Source: a virus. From it: a DNA stretch of 44,572 nt. Below the pieces are notes generated by a model. That model was not told the origin of the DNA. It worked only from the letters and a program-made list of their open reading frames with translations, and searched no databases. The DNA is taken from IMG/VR virus record IMGVR_UViG_3300009370_001180, positions 1 through 44,572 of that record; one strand, 5' to 3'. Position numbers and translations under genes: made by a program. Shown here in pieces: positions 1-7,467 of the stretch; position 1 is the stretch's first letter; each line of letters starts with the position of its first letter.

Positions 1-905
1 GGTTTCATTACAGAAAGATAACCCTCTTGGTCACCATACATTTTTTTAAATGTCTCTGGATCATGATCCGCTATTTTTTTCATTACGTATTCTCTTGGAG
101 CGGTATCTGACTTATCTATAAGTTGTGCTAATGATTTCAGCATACCTTTGTCTAATAGTTCTGCTGATGTCATAAACATACCATAGTCCATGGAATCCGG
201 ACCAATCTCTCTAGCATAATTTCTGATTACTCTTGATGCCATTGTTGTTATATCTTCTTTCATTTCATTTGCTCTTCTTAATGCGTTTGCAACATCTGGG
301 TGATCTGCTAGACCAGGAGCAATTCTATTAATAATATTATAAGCGGCTGTATAATTGCCACCTTTAACTCTTGGATGATTTAAAACACGATAAGCCTGTT
401 TAATTTGGTTGGTAGTAAACTTTTGGTTTCTTATTCGATCAACATCAGCAGATGTCATACCGTCTTCTTCAAATGGATAATCGTCTGGCGCATCTGGTCC
501 AGATGATGCATAATCCATACTAACCCAGTCAGTAAATTCGTCTGTCCTTTCAAGTTCTTGTAATTCTTCATCAGTTAAAGGTGTACCATCTATATATTTT
601 GCTCCATGTAGCTCATAAATCATATCACTAAAATCCTGCATTTCATATTCTATACTATTATGATCTATTTCTTTACCACGAAACATTATATTGGCATAAT
701 CAACTTTTGTTCCGCCTGGTGTTACACCTGCTTCTACTGCTGGTTTTTCTTTACTCCATAATTTTGTAAAGTCCAATGGTTCAGGTTTTTTATAATTTTT
801 TGCTCTTGCTTTTTCTATTCTATCACCAAGCTCTTTTGACGTCATGGTTGTTACTGGTCTAACTTGTGGTTTTTCTCTAGGGTTATTAAATTCGTTATAT
901 TTCAT
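1..905 (-). CDS. Unknown phage protein, C-terminus cut by window edge
   Basis: The reading frame is open from an ATG at 903-905 to the left edge with no stop, so the C-terminus lies outside the window. About 300 residues are visible. The protein starts MKYNEFNNPREKPQVRP, has a Lys/Glu/Pro-rich first 70 residues and an acidic middle. It ends in a helical region containing YRVLNHPRVKGGNYTAAYN and DPETFKKMYGDQEGY. I recognise no catalytic motif. The start follows the stop of the upstream gene by one base (TAATATG), so it is probably translationally coupled to it. Its beginning resembles the tagged neighbours only loosely (no I/L-x-E site). It could be a virion component, but that is a guess from context. 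Confidence 0.8.
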   Translation of the reverse strand, partial: MKYNEFNNPREKPQVRPVTTMTSKELGDRIEKARAKNYKKPEPLDFTKLWSKEKPAVEAGVTPGGTKVDYANIMFRGKEIDHNSIEYEMQDFSDMIYELHGAKYIDGTPLTDEELQELERTDEFTDWVSMDYASSGPDAPDDYPFEEDGMTSADVDRIRNQKFTTNQIKQAYRVLNHPRVKGGNYTAAYNIINRIAPGLADHPDVANALRRANEMKEDITTMASRVIRNYAREIGPDSMDYGMFMTSAELLDKGMLKSLAQLIDKSDTAPREYVMKKIADHDPETFKKMYGDQEGYLSVMK

Positions 906-906
906 A

Positions 907-1326
907 TTAATTAAATCCAAAATGTGTTACTTCTGGATATTTTGCTAAAATTTTTCTTGCTAATTCGTTATGATGTTTTACTTGTCTATTATCCCAACCT
1001 TCTGGTTTTCCGCCACCTATCATTGTAGCACCGCCTCCGGATCTATCAACTGTTGTTGGAATTTCTTGTGATGGTTTATCAATATTTTTTTGTAACCATT
1101 GTGTAGTACGTCCTATAAATTCTTTTGCATCTACTGGACTTGCACTTTCAAAATCACTGTCATATCCTAGTGTGTCTAAAAACTGACGCATACTCATATT
1201 ACTCATATAAGGTGTGTCTAATGCTTCGTCTTTTGCCCAAGCATCTGGAAAAGACCAAGTTTTTTCATCTTTTTTAAAGTAAGGTAACATTGATGCGCCT
1301 TCTTGAATAAATTCTTGTGCTTTCAT
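907..1326 (-). CDS. Putative head-packaged protein with T4-type capsid-targeting tag
   Basis: A 139-residue protein starting MKAQEFIQEGAS. This closely resembles the capsid-targeting sequence of T4 internal proteins (MKTYQEFIAEA), with I-Q-E followed by G as a likely prohead-protease cleavage site. The remainder is soluble and contains a Gly-rich stretch (SGGGATMIGGGKPEGW) and a conserved-looking C-terminus (HHNELARKILAKYPEVTHFGFN). Its function is unknown. An AATAAATA late box lies 5 bases upstream of the ATG with no Shine-Dalgarno sequence. Late expression plus the tag suggests delivery inside the capsid; this is inference. Confidence 0.75.
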   Translation of the reverse strand: MKAQEFIQEGASMLPYFKKDEKTWSFPDAWAKDEALDTPYMSNMSMRQFLDTLGYDSDFESASPVDAKEFIGRTTQWLQKNIDKPSQEIPTTVDRSGGGATMIGGGKPEGWDNRQVKHHNELARKILAKYPEVTHFGFN

Positions 1327-1331
1327 AGTAG

Positions 1332-1339
1332 TATTTATT
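1332..1339 (-). promoter_or_regulatory. Late promoter AATAAATA, 5 nt before ATG at 1326
   Basis: Minus-strand AATAAATA matches the T4 late promoter box TATAAATA except at the first base. Only 5 bases separate it from the start codon, so the mRNA would be leaderless or nearly so. The box overlaps the stop codon of the upstream zinc-ribbon gene. Confidence 0.65.
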
Positions 1340-1481
1340 TACAAGTGTCGCATCTACATTCACGGCATACTTCTATTTCATATTCTTCGCCGCCTTCAGA
1401 TGGATACCTATGTTCCGTTCTTGTAGCTCTAGTTTCGCAGTGTGAATCACCACCACAGTTCTTGCATTTTTTTAGTTCCAT
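1335..1481 (-). CDS. 48-residue Cys-rich zinc-ribbon-like protein
   Basis: A short gene of 48 codons plus stop, starting MELKKCKNCGGDSHC and ending CRECRCDTCK. It has seven cysteines: CxxC near the N-terminus, one more before the charged middle, and CxxCxC..C at the end. That pattern suggests one or two structural zinc sites. The start codon overlaps the preceding stop (TAATG), so it is coupled to the gene upstream. The function is not recognised; a small nucleic-acid-binding or adaptor role is possible. Confidence 0.65.
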   Translation of the reverse strand: MELKKCKNCGGDSHCETRATRTEHRYPSEGGEEYEIEVCRECRCDTCK

Positions 1482-1768
1482 TATGGATATGGTCTCCGTT
1501 GTACAGGCCCACCAAACATACTAGTACCTTTTCCTAATTCATGCCATGGTTTAGCTGTACCGTCTTTATTTTTCTTTTGTACTATTTTAGGTAGTTTTGG
1601 TGCTTTTGTGCCTGAACGTCCTGGTGATCCTATATAGGATTTATTACCTCTATCCTTGCCTATTGCAACGTGTGGTGATGTAACTGTTGCTATATTGCCG
1701 CTTGATGTAGCACCTGCAGTTGCTTGTTCACCTATTCGTTTATGTATTATAATTTCTGTAATTTTCAT
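1481..1768 (-). CDS. Small basic protein with possible capsid-targeting tag
   Basis: A 95-residue, Gly/Lys/Pro-rich and probably disordered protein. It begins MKITEIIIHKRIGEQATAG. The first residues match the MRINEI-type tags of nearby proteins, but the possible cleavage site (I-G-E before Q) is later, at about residue 14. The C-terminus carries a KPWHELGKGTSMFGGP stretch. A CATAAATA late box sits 6 bases before the ATG. The basic, low-complexity composition would suit a head-internal DNA-associated protein, but this is inference. The tag is weaker here than in the other carriers. Confidence 0.65.
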   Translation of the reverse strand: MKITEIIIHKRIGEQATAGATSSGNIATVTSPHVAIGKDRGNKSYIGSPGRSGTKAPKLPKIVQKKNKDGTAKPWHELGKGTSMFGGPVQRRPYP

Positions 1769-2640
1769 TACTTATATTTATGGGAAAAGTAGTGGGCAAA
1801 CGAAAAGGTTTGCATAGAAACTGTAGGGTTTCCACTAGTTACATTATATGCGTCTAGAAAATATATTTTATTCTTTTTGTTAATGTTAAATGTTATATGA
1901 AATGATCCTCCAATATATTGTGGATATTGTGTAAAATATGGTAAAACATAAGGGTCAGCTAAAGTACCACGTTTTTTAAAAAGATCTATCCATTTTGTTC
2001 TTGGAAAGTTATAATTTTTCTGATTATCCTTATATGCCCCATTACGTTGATACCAAAGTTCTTGTTTTTCACAATCTTTTTTAATTTTATTAATTTTATT
2101 GTTTCTATCTAAAACAATATCAAAAAATTGAGGTATTGGCCACTCCAGTCTGGGTTTTTCGCTCCGGATCGAAAAATCCTTATCTTTTTCAATCTTAGAT
2201 ACTAATTTTTTGTATAGGTTTTCTTGGAATTCGAAAAAAAACTGCCCATTGTTTTTTAAAAGTTCTTTTGGACAAAGTATAAAAAAATTTGGTTCTATTA
2301 GTGATGACTTTGACATAAATCCATTAGTATAATTACTATCATCATTGTCAACTTCAATTCTAACTTCTCCAGTAAGTTTTTCTTCTTCAATTTCAATTAA
2401 TTTTAAAAATTTTGGAATTTTACATTTAATTTGAATTAGATCAGGAATGGAGAGAGAATTATGGTTAAACCGTTTGAGTTTTTTCATAAAACTTTTTATT
2501 ATACTTGTGGGTATTTCTATATGATTGATGTCTTGTGTTAATTGATATGTTTCAATTAAATTATTGTTTATATAAATTCTAATTGTTGCATTTTTTTTAT
2601 ACTTTTTATATAGTAAACCAATACCTAATATATAACTCAT
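1768..2640 (-). CDS. Hypothetical phage protein
   Basis: A 290-residue soluble protein, rich in Lys, Asn and Ile, with no motif I can assign. It starts MSYILGIGLLYKKYKKN. The N-terminal 90 residues look like beta strands (TIRIYINNNLIETYQL). The C-terminal half contains an aromatic segment (LPYFTQYPQYIGGSFHITF). It overlaps the preceding methyltransferase-like gene by 4 bases (ATGA), so the two are co-translated and may act together. A virion-surface or modification role is possible but unsupported. Confidence 0.7.
   Translation of the reverse strand: MSYILGIGLLYKKYKKNATIRIYINNNLIETYQLTQDINHIEIPTSIIKSFMKKLKRFNHNSLSIPDLIQIKCKIPKFLKLIEIEEEKLTGEVRIEVDNDDSNYTNGFMSKSSLIEPNFFILCPKELLKNNGQFFFEFQENLYKKLVSKIEKDKDFSIRSEKPRLEWPIPQFFDIVLDRNNKINKIKKDCEKQELWYQRNGAYKDNQKNYNFPRTKWIDLFKKRGTLADPYVLPYFTQYPQYIGGSFHITFNINKKNKIYFLDAYNVTSGNPTVSMQTFSFAHYFSHKYK
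1775..1782 (-). promoter_or_regulatory. Late promoter CATAAATA, 6 nt before ATG at 1768
   Basis: A minus-strand CATAAATA box with a 6-base gap to the start codon and no Shine-Dalgarno sequence. It has the same geometry as the other late boxes in the window, and lies inside the 3' end of the upstream coding region. Confidence 0.55.
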
Positions 2641-3380
2641 ATTTTTTTGATTTTTCCGTTTTCAAATTTTAATCTTATACCATTGGATATAAAAATTCCA
2701 TTTATTCTGTTAGAAATAAGCTCTGTCTTAAAACCTAAAATTTGATACCTATGACTTGACACCTTTGGTATATTAATGTTCAGATTGAATAGATCAATTT
2801 CAATATCTTCTTCAATTAAATCTTCAATTATATCAGTTTCCATTTTAACATTACAAATTCCATCACCAAATTGTCTTTTAATATAATCATTACCAATTTT
2901 TTCAGGTTGATAATAAGTCTTATCTATGTAATCACTATTAAATTTAAAAATTTTTAATCGTATCGGATTTGGAATAATTCTTGCAAAATTTTTCCACTTA
3001 TACATATGTTCCCATGTTTTAAAATCATATGCTCTAGTCCATATTTGTTCCCATACAACATAGTCAAATCCTTCCAAAGGATCATTACGCAGGTCATAAA
3101 CAATATGATTAATTTTAGGGTAATATCTTTTTCCAATATTAACGCAAAGTTGACCTAAATCAGAATTTGTTACTTTTGCACCTAAGTTTCTAAGAGTATC
3201 GGCATTTCTGCCTACTCCTCCTGCTATTGTTAAAATTTTTTTATTATTAAAGTCGTAAGGCAACTTAGATATATTTTCAAACATTATTTTTTTCCGTAAA
3301 CCTGAATTAGCGTCCCAAGTTGAGTTTCCTGCTCCCATAACAGGATCGTCATTATTACCAAAACTTCTAAGGTGTATCAT
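2637..3380 (-). CDS. Class I SAM-dependent methyltransferase-like protein
   Basis: A 247-residue protein. Residues about 48-72 read ILTIAGGVGRNADTLRNLGA followed by KVTNSDLG. This is the glycine-rich motif I and acidic strand-2 end of a Rossmann-fold SAM methyltransferase. An FDYVVWEQIW segment is in the position of motif IV. The C-terminal third is beta-rich and diverged. The substrate is unknown. It overlaps the next gene by 4 bases. The N-terminus (GNNDDPVMGAGNSTWDANSGLRKK) resembles phage-borne methyltransferase-like proteins. The fold call is fairly sure; catalytic activity is not. Confidence 0.6.
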   Translation of the reverse strand: MIHLRSFGNNDDPVMGAGNSTWDANSGLRKKIMFENISKLPYDFNNKKILTIAGGVGRNADTLRNLGAKVTNSDLGQLCVNIGKRYYPKINHIVYDLRNDPLEGFDYVVWEQIWTRAYDFKTWEHMYKWKNFARIIPNPIRLKIFKFNSDYIDKTYYQPEKIGNDYIKRQFGDGICNVKMETDIIEDLIEEDIEIDLFNLNINIPKVSSHRYQILGFKTELISNRINGIFISNGIRLKFENGKIKKI

Positions 3381-3402
3381 ACGTATAAAGTAATTATTTG
3401 TA

Positions 3403-4050
3403 TTATCTAAGGTGTAATTTTTTTACGTTCTTATATTCGTCGCCAGGTTTGACGTCTTTAGTGGTGTTTTGTTTGGTAATAATACCAACACCGGCGGCAT
3501 CTTCTTTTTTGTATATGTTTTGAATTTTATCAATCAAAGGTGGCCAATTTTCTGCAATGACTTTGGCTTGAACTTCTGCCAATTTATAATCTTTTTTAAT
3601 TATATTTTGAGCCATTTGTAATCCATGCATTAAAGAAGATTGAGCTTCACCTAATGCTCTTGCTGGTGCAAATTGATCTACCTCTTCTTTTACTTGTTTG
3701 TGTTTAATGTATGCGTCAATAATTTTGTCATCCATATCGTGTAATGCTTTCCATTCTGGCATATCAACATATGGTTTTGCTATAGGATTGTTATGATCTT
3801 GTTCTATCGGTGCTTCATTAGTTTTATTTTTGCTTTTGTTATAAGAAGCCCAAGCAACTGCATATGGATTATCAACCTTGCCTTTTAATGCTTTAACTTG
3901 TTTTTCTCTGCCAGGAGGTGCTTTTTCGTTGGCTCTGTTGTTGCCTTTATTTTTAAAGTCAAAACCCCCACCAGGTTTTCTAATTAAACCCATAGGTTTA
4001 ATTGATTGGGGCATTATCAGCCATTCACCTATAATTTCATTAATTCTCAT
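3403..4050 (-). CDS. Putative head-packaged protein with MRINEIIGE tag
   Basis: A 215-residue protein starting MRINEIIGEW, with an I-G-E cleavage-like site at residues 7-9. After the tag comes a basic, Gly/Pro-rich linker and then a GKVDNPYAVAWASYNKS segment. I associate that segment with small phage and prophage proteins; its role is unknown to me. The rest is helical and charged. It overlaps the 3' end of the thioredoxin-like gene by 11 bases, so it is expressed from the kinase operon whose late promoter is at 5291-5298. Capsid packaging is inferred from the tag. Confidence 0.7.
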   Translation of the reverse strand: MRINEIIGEWLIMPQSIKPMGLIRKPGGGFDFKNKGNNRANEKAPPGREKQVKALKGKVDNPYAVAWASYNKSKNKTNEAPIEQDHNNPIAKPYVDMPEWKALHDMDDKIIDAYIKHKQVKEEVDQFAPARALGEAQSSLMHGLQMAQNIIKKDYKLAEVQAKVIAENWPPLIDKIQNIYKKEDAAGVGIITKQNTTKDVKPGDEYKNVKKLHLR

Positions 4051-4420
4051 AATCTAATTTGTGTTCCTCAATAAAAATGTTAATTCTTATCATAAAATCG
4101 CCTTTGTCTCTATAACCAGTAAGTCTTGATAACTCTTTTTTACCATTCCATATAATAAATGTTGGTGTTCCTCTAATATGTTTAATTCTGTTTTCAGCAT
4201 ATGCTTCTTTAAACCATTCAGGTTGTTTATATACATTAATTATGACTAATGGAAGATACCTTGATTGTTCAGTATCGTTATAGTCTACTGCTACTTCGTT
4301 AATAAAATTTTGACAAATATTACAACCTGGATTGTGTGCCATTAACAATTGTAAGTGTTCTTTTGCATATATTGGAAAAGTAAATAATATAAAAAATAAA
4401 GTTAATAATAGTTTTTTCAT
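4040..4420 (-). CDS. Exported thioredoxin-fold protein
   Basis: A 126-residue protein with a clear signal peptide (MKKLLLTLFFILFTFPIYAKE) and then a thioredoxin-like fold. A CNIC redox pair (CxxC) is near residue 36, and the cis-proline region is RGTPTFIIWNGKKE around residues 84-97. It is close to the SoxW/DsbE-like group of periplasmic thioredoxins. It probably acts in the host periplasm on disulfides, perhaps during virion or surface protein maturation. It sits in an operon with a membrane protein and two tagged proteins. The fold is confident; the partner is unknown. Confidence 0.75.
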   Translation of the reverse strand: MKKLLLTLFFILFTFPIYAKEHLQLLMAHNPGCNICQNFINEVAVDYNDTEQSRYLPLVIINVYKQPEWFKEAYAENRIKHIRGTPTFIIWNGKKELSRLTGYRDKGDFMIRINIFIEEHKLDYEN

Positions 4421-4678
4421 CTACCATCTCCATGGCAACATTGACATACCTACTAGATTAAAATACATCTCAATAAGGTAGATACATATTATCAACATAG
4501 ATGTTTTGAATATAAATCTATATGGTTGAGGTAGACTATTCTGCCATCTATTAAATCTACTACCTTGTACCTTTTCATGCATATTGGTTTTATCGGCTAT
4601 TTTGTTTGCCCAGTAATTTGCAGATAATATGTTTGACAACATCTTAAAAGGCCATAATATAATTCTAAGTATTTTCAT
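4421..4678 (-). CDS. Small membrane protein
   Basis: An 85-residue protein with a hydrophobic N-terminal segment (ILRIILWPFKML), a charged middle and one clear transmembrane helix near residues 58-80 (FIFKTSMLIICIYLIEMYF). It overlaps the kinase gene by 4 bases and directly abuts the exported thioredoxin-like gene, so it may anchor or partner that protein at the inner membrane. No family is recognised. Confidence 0.65.
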   Translation of the reverse strand: MKILRIILWPFKMLSNILSANYWANKIADKTNMHEKVQGSRFNRWQNSLPQPYRFIFKTSMLIICIYLIEMYFNLVGMSMLPWRW

Positions 4679-5283
4679 TGCAAAAATTTTCTAATGTCTT
4701 TTTCAACTTGTACTATTTGTTCAGGCATTGTGTCTTGTTCATCATCAGAATTATTAATAATATGTACGTCATTAAACAAACGTTGAAATCTTCCTAAATT
4801 TTGTTCTATAACTTCAAAATTTTTATGTATAAGATCGTCAGGTAATTGACGTTCTCTTTGTTTGTTTCTACGTAAAGCAGTTTGTAAATCAGTGTTGACA
4901 AAAACCATTGTTGTTTCATATCCTTTATCTTCTAATCCACTTTTTATTCTTTCAATAGTTTCATATACTCTACCTGTAGAATCTATTAGCAAACCTAATC
5001 CACTTTCGGTGTGTAATTGTTGTTGTTTAGCAACTAATTCTTTTGATCTTTGTCTTTGTTTTTCTCGTTCAGGTTCCTCTTCAGGAGGCATTTTCCATGA
5101 TAAGTTTTTCTTTGTCATGAGACGTTTAAACCAAGTGTCCATGTTTACTTGTTTTAATCCTTGGAATACACCTGCTAATTTTCTAGCAACATATGTTTTA
5201 CCTGCACCAGGAGAGCCAGCAAAAAATATTGCTTTATGTCTAAAAGGATCGTGTGGACCTTCTAGGATTTCATTTATTCGCAT
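4675..5283 (-). CDS. Zeta/AAA_33-like P-loop kinase with capsid-targeting tag
   Basis: A 202-residue kinase-type P-loop protein. Residues 1-10 form the tag MRINEILEGP, with I-L-E before G as the cleavage-like site. Walker A (GSPGAGKT) is at about residues 23-30. A DSTGRVYET segment, an FVNTDLQTALRRNKQR lid-like segment and a C-terminal helix follow. This matches the zeta toxin/AAA_33 kinase superfamily, which phosphorylates small molecules or nucleic-acid ends. I chose ATG 5281-5283 because the tag begins there and a late box lies 7 bases upstream. The longer frame starting at 5328 would overlap the radical SAM gene and has no promoter. The substrate is unknown; if packaged, it would enter the host with the DNA. 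Confidence 0.75.
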   Translation of the reverse strand: MRINEILEGPHDPFRHKAIFFAGSPGAGKTYVARKLAGVFQGLKQVNMDTWFKRLMTKKNLSWKMPPEEEPEREKQRQRSKELVAKQQQLHTESGLGLLIDSTGRVYETIERIKSGLEDKGYETTMVFVNTDLQTALRRNKQRERQLPDDLIHKNFEVIEQNLGRFQRLFNDVHIINNSDDEQDTMPEQIVQVEKDIRKFLQ

Positions 5284-5290
5284 ATATGAA

Positions 5291-5298
5291 TATTTATT
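5291..5298 (-). promoter_or_regulatory. Late promoter AATAAATA, 7 nt before ATG at 5283
   Basis: Minus-strand AATAAATA ends 7 bases before the kinase ATG, with no Shine-Dalgarno sequence between them. It drives the kinase, membrane protein, thioredoxin-like and MRINEIIGE genes. Confidence 0.65.
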
Positions 5299-6385
5299 GA
5301 AATATCCAAGAGTGTAAAAATGGATCAACGTCTATTAGTTTTAAGTGTCTATGCGAATCTTGTTCAGTAATTTCGTCTTTTAACGCATTATGTGATGATT
5401 TTACATATTTCGCTGTCGAGTATTTTTTGATTAGATAGTTTATTTCACTTCTGAATTGTGAAGCATAATAAACAGATACAGGAAATTTTAATAGTTTTTT
5501 AATATTATTAATGTATGTTTCTCTGTATTCCAATGGTACACTACATTCTAAAAAAATTTCGGGTTCATTTAAAATAGATATATTAATATGATTTGAATAT
5601 TGCTTCATCCATGAGCAAGTTTCGTATAATTTGTGAGAAGTTAAATTACTTGCAACTAAATTAAATTGTAGAAAGTTTGCATTCTCACTTACAAATTTAA
5701 CGTTTTGTTCAAATTCATCCCAACCTAAAGGATAACGTACATATGTACCAAGTATACCAACAGCATCACAAGAACAAATTATTGTTAAATTTTCAAATTT
5801 TTTAATTATTTCTTTCCATGGAGCAGGCAGTCTTTTTAGATTTGTGTTAATAATTACTTCACAAAAAGGATTAACAAGATGTAAAGCATTTAAAAATTCT
5901 AAATAGTCTTTTATAAAAGTGGGTTCTCCTCCTGCAAGGTAAACTTTTTTAAGTATTTTTTTATCTAATGTATGGATATAATTTTGATTTTCTTCATTTA
6001 TAGAAATTTTTATGCCTTTTTCTTTTGCCCATAAAGTGCTTTCTTCTGCATTACAAGTTTTACATTTTAAATTACAAGTTGGATTGTATCTAATATCTGC
6101 AAATTGTATTTTTGGATTATCTATGTCTGGAGTACCAAATTTTTTAATCCAATCGTTGGTTTCTCTTATTCTATGACTCCAATTTGATTCTTTTTCACTT
6201 TTGTAACAATTACTACATACATCAGGTTGTATGCCCTTCAACATAGAGTCTCTTACATAATCTATGGTTTGGTTATTTTTGTATTTTTGTGCATGGCAAC
6301 AAGGAGCAGATTGTCCAGTTATATTTTTAAACTCATGGACCCATGGTAAAATACATATTGCTTTGTTTTGTTTAACATCAAACAT
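5294..6385 (-). CDS. Radical SAM protein, twitch/SPASM-like
   Basis: A 363-residue protein. A Cys-rich N-terminus (CILPWVHEF, CCHAQKY, CSNCYKSE) precedes the radical SAM [4Fe-4S] motif CNLKCKTC (CxxxCxxC) at about residues 107-114. Then come a GGEPTF SAM-binding motif and the TIM-barrel strands (INTNLKRL, ICSCDAVG). The early cysteines may bind an auxiliary cluster, as in twitch-domain enzymes of marine phages. It would catalyse a radical reaction on an unknown substrate, perhaps a peptide. A variant late box (ATTAAATA) lies 6 bases upstream. The family is sure; the product is unknown. Confidence 0.85.
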   Translation of the reverse strand: MFDVKQNKAICILPWVHEFKNITGQSAPCCHAQKYKNNQTIDYVRDSMLKGIQPDVCSNCYKSEKESNWSHRIRETNDWIKKFGTPDIDNPKIQFADIRYNPTCNLKCKTCNAEESTLWAKEKGIKISINEENQNYIHTLDKKILKKVYLAGGEPTFIKDYLEFLNALHLVNPFCEVIINTNLKRLPAPWKEIIKKFENLTIICSCDAVGILGTYVRYPLGWDEFEQNVKFVSENANFLQFNLVASNLTSHKLYETCSWMKQYSNHINISILNEPEIFLECSVPLEYRETYINNIKKLLKFPVSVYYASQFRSEINYLIKKYSTAKYVKSSHNALKDEITEQDSHRHLKLIDVDPFLHSWIFQ

Positions 6386-6391
6386 TGCCAG

Positions 6392-6399
6392 TATTTAAT
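6392..6399 (-). promoter_or_regulatory. Late-type box ATTAAATA, 6 nt before ATG at 6385
   Basis: Minus-strand ATTAAATA, a one-base variant of the AATAAATA boxes, with a 6-base gap to the radical SAM start and no Shine-Dalgarno sequence. Confidence 0.5.
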
Positions 6400-6415
6400 T
6401 TGTAAAATTTAGGTA

Positions 6416-6622
6416 TTATTTTTTTGGCATTGGGTTCTCACCTGTTAGTTTGGGTCTAGCAAACCACAGTTTAAACCATTCTTCTGTTCCAGGACGGACA
6501 TTATGTTTTCTTTGATATTCTGCTTTTTTTGTTCCATGAAGAGAAAGGTTTTCTCCCATTGAATCTTCTACAGGTAAATTCTCAATGCCTGCTAATTTTT
6601 TTAAACGTTCTAAATCTTCCAT
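6416..6622 (-). CDS. Small hypothetical phage protein (LERLKKLAGI type)
   Basis: A 68-residue charged protein that starts MEDLERLKKLAGIENLP. This N-terminal helix recurs in small T4-type phage proteins. The C-terminus (KHNVRPGTEEWFKLWFARP) is conserved-looking, with aromatic residues. It overlaps the upstream small gene by 13 bases. The function is unknown. Confidence 0.65.
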   Translation of the reverse strand: MEDLERLKKLAGIENLPVEDSMGENLSLHGTKKAEYQRKHNVRPGTEEWFKLWFARPKLTGENPMPKK

Positions 6623-6789
6623 GATCTTAATTGTTCTTTGGTAGGCTTATGATCTTTTAATTTTTCTACTTTGCCGCCTTTGGCTAAAAACTCTTGCATT
6701 TTTTTATCTAACTCTCTTTGTTTTTCTTGTGGTGTTTTTGGTATTTCACCTGTTGTGTATGCTCTATTGATCCCGCTGAATTTTGCCAT
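6610..6789 (-). CDS. 59-residue hypothetical protein
   Basis: A short gene starting MAKFSGINRAYTTGEIPKT and ending LRSWKI. It is basic and helical, with no membrane segment or known motif. A GGAAAT Shine-Dalgarno-like stretch precedes the ATG at 6787-6789. It overlaps the next gene by 13 bases. The KDHKPTKEQLRSWKI tail looks like a short helix-turn. It is probably real because it fills an otherwise empty 190-base space and has good initiation signals. Confidence 0.6.
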   Translation of the reverse strand: MAKFSGINRAYTTGEIPKTPQEKQRELDKKMQEFLAKGGKVEKLKDHKPTKEQLRSWKI

Positions 6790-6801
6790 ATTTCCTTTTT
6801 G

Positions 6802-7467
6802 TTATTTAATTAAAATTTTTCCAAATTCTAGTTCTTTGCTTTTATCTTTTATATGATCTGTAATATACCAATTTCCTGAAACAGAAATACGTTCTACATC
6901 TGATCTAAATGGTGGTACAGTATGTTTTAATGATGAATGAAATATCCATAAATCATTTATAGTAGGGAGTATTCCATGACCAGTGCTAATACCTTTTTGT
7001 TCTTCTCCATATATAAAACTTATTGTTCCAGGTCCACTACCTCGTCCTTCAAATGCTTGATCTTCTTTTTTTAATTCTTCTGGAACTTGCAAGTATAAAA
7101 CAAATGAAAAGTCTCCAGTATGATTATGTGGAGGATTATATTCTCCCTTTTTCATAAAATTAATCCATAATGTTGCGAGCCATATTTCTTTAAAAGGATC
7201 CATACCATAATAGTAATTGGGATCTGATTTGTCTTGTAATTTTTTAAAATAAGGAATAAAATAGTTTTGAAAATTATCAACAAACCATTTCTTATCTAGG
7301 TCTTCGAAGATATTTTCCTTTTTCATATGACCTGCAAGATTTTTAACGTGTGATCTAGTTGTTTTATGACCACGATTTAATAGTTCTTTACAGAGATCAG
7401 TATTACATTTTGTGCCACCTATTACTGGTCCAAAGTGAAGATATCTATGATTGATCTGATTTACCAT
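6802..7467 (-). CDS. 2OG-Fe(II) oxygenase-like protein
   Basis: About 221 residues of double-stranded beta-helix type. The iron site is suggested by PPHNHTGDFSFVLYL (HxH region, about residue 115) and by a distal His with the 2OG-binding Arg in LKHTVPPF..RISVSGN near the C-terminus. This is the pattern of the phage YubA-like 2OG-Fe(II) oxygenase family. It would hydroxylate an unknown substrate. ATG 7465-7467 is preferred over the in-frame TTG at 7476. The start lies within the 3' end of the NMNAT-HAD gene, implying co-transcription. Confidence 0.7.
   Translation of the reverse strand: MVNQINHRYLHFGPVIGGTKCNTDLCKELLNRGHKTTRSHVKNLAGHMKKENIFEDLDKKWFVDNFQNYFIPYFKKLQDKSDPNYYYGMDPFKEIWLATLWINFMKKGEYNPPHNHTGDFSFVLYLQVPEELKKEDQAFEGRGSGPGTISFIYGEEQKGISTGHGILPTINDLWIFHSSLKHTVPPFRSDVERISVSGNWYITDHIKDKSKELEFGKILIK

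Noticed and set aside
1-905. Capsid-targeting tag on the partial leftmost protein (MKYNEF...)
   Set aside because: It lacks an (I/L)-x-E site in the first 15 residues, so the resemblance to MKxxEF leaders is not enough.
5284-5328. Extended N-terminus (15 residues) of the tagged kinase
   Set aside because: It runs over a late promoter and into the radical SAM gene, and would bury the tag.
6416-6622. MEDLERLKKLAGIE start as a seventh capsid tag
   Set aside because: The helix is of a different type and the first possible I-x-E/L-x-E site is not positioned like the others.
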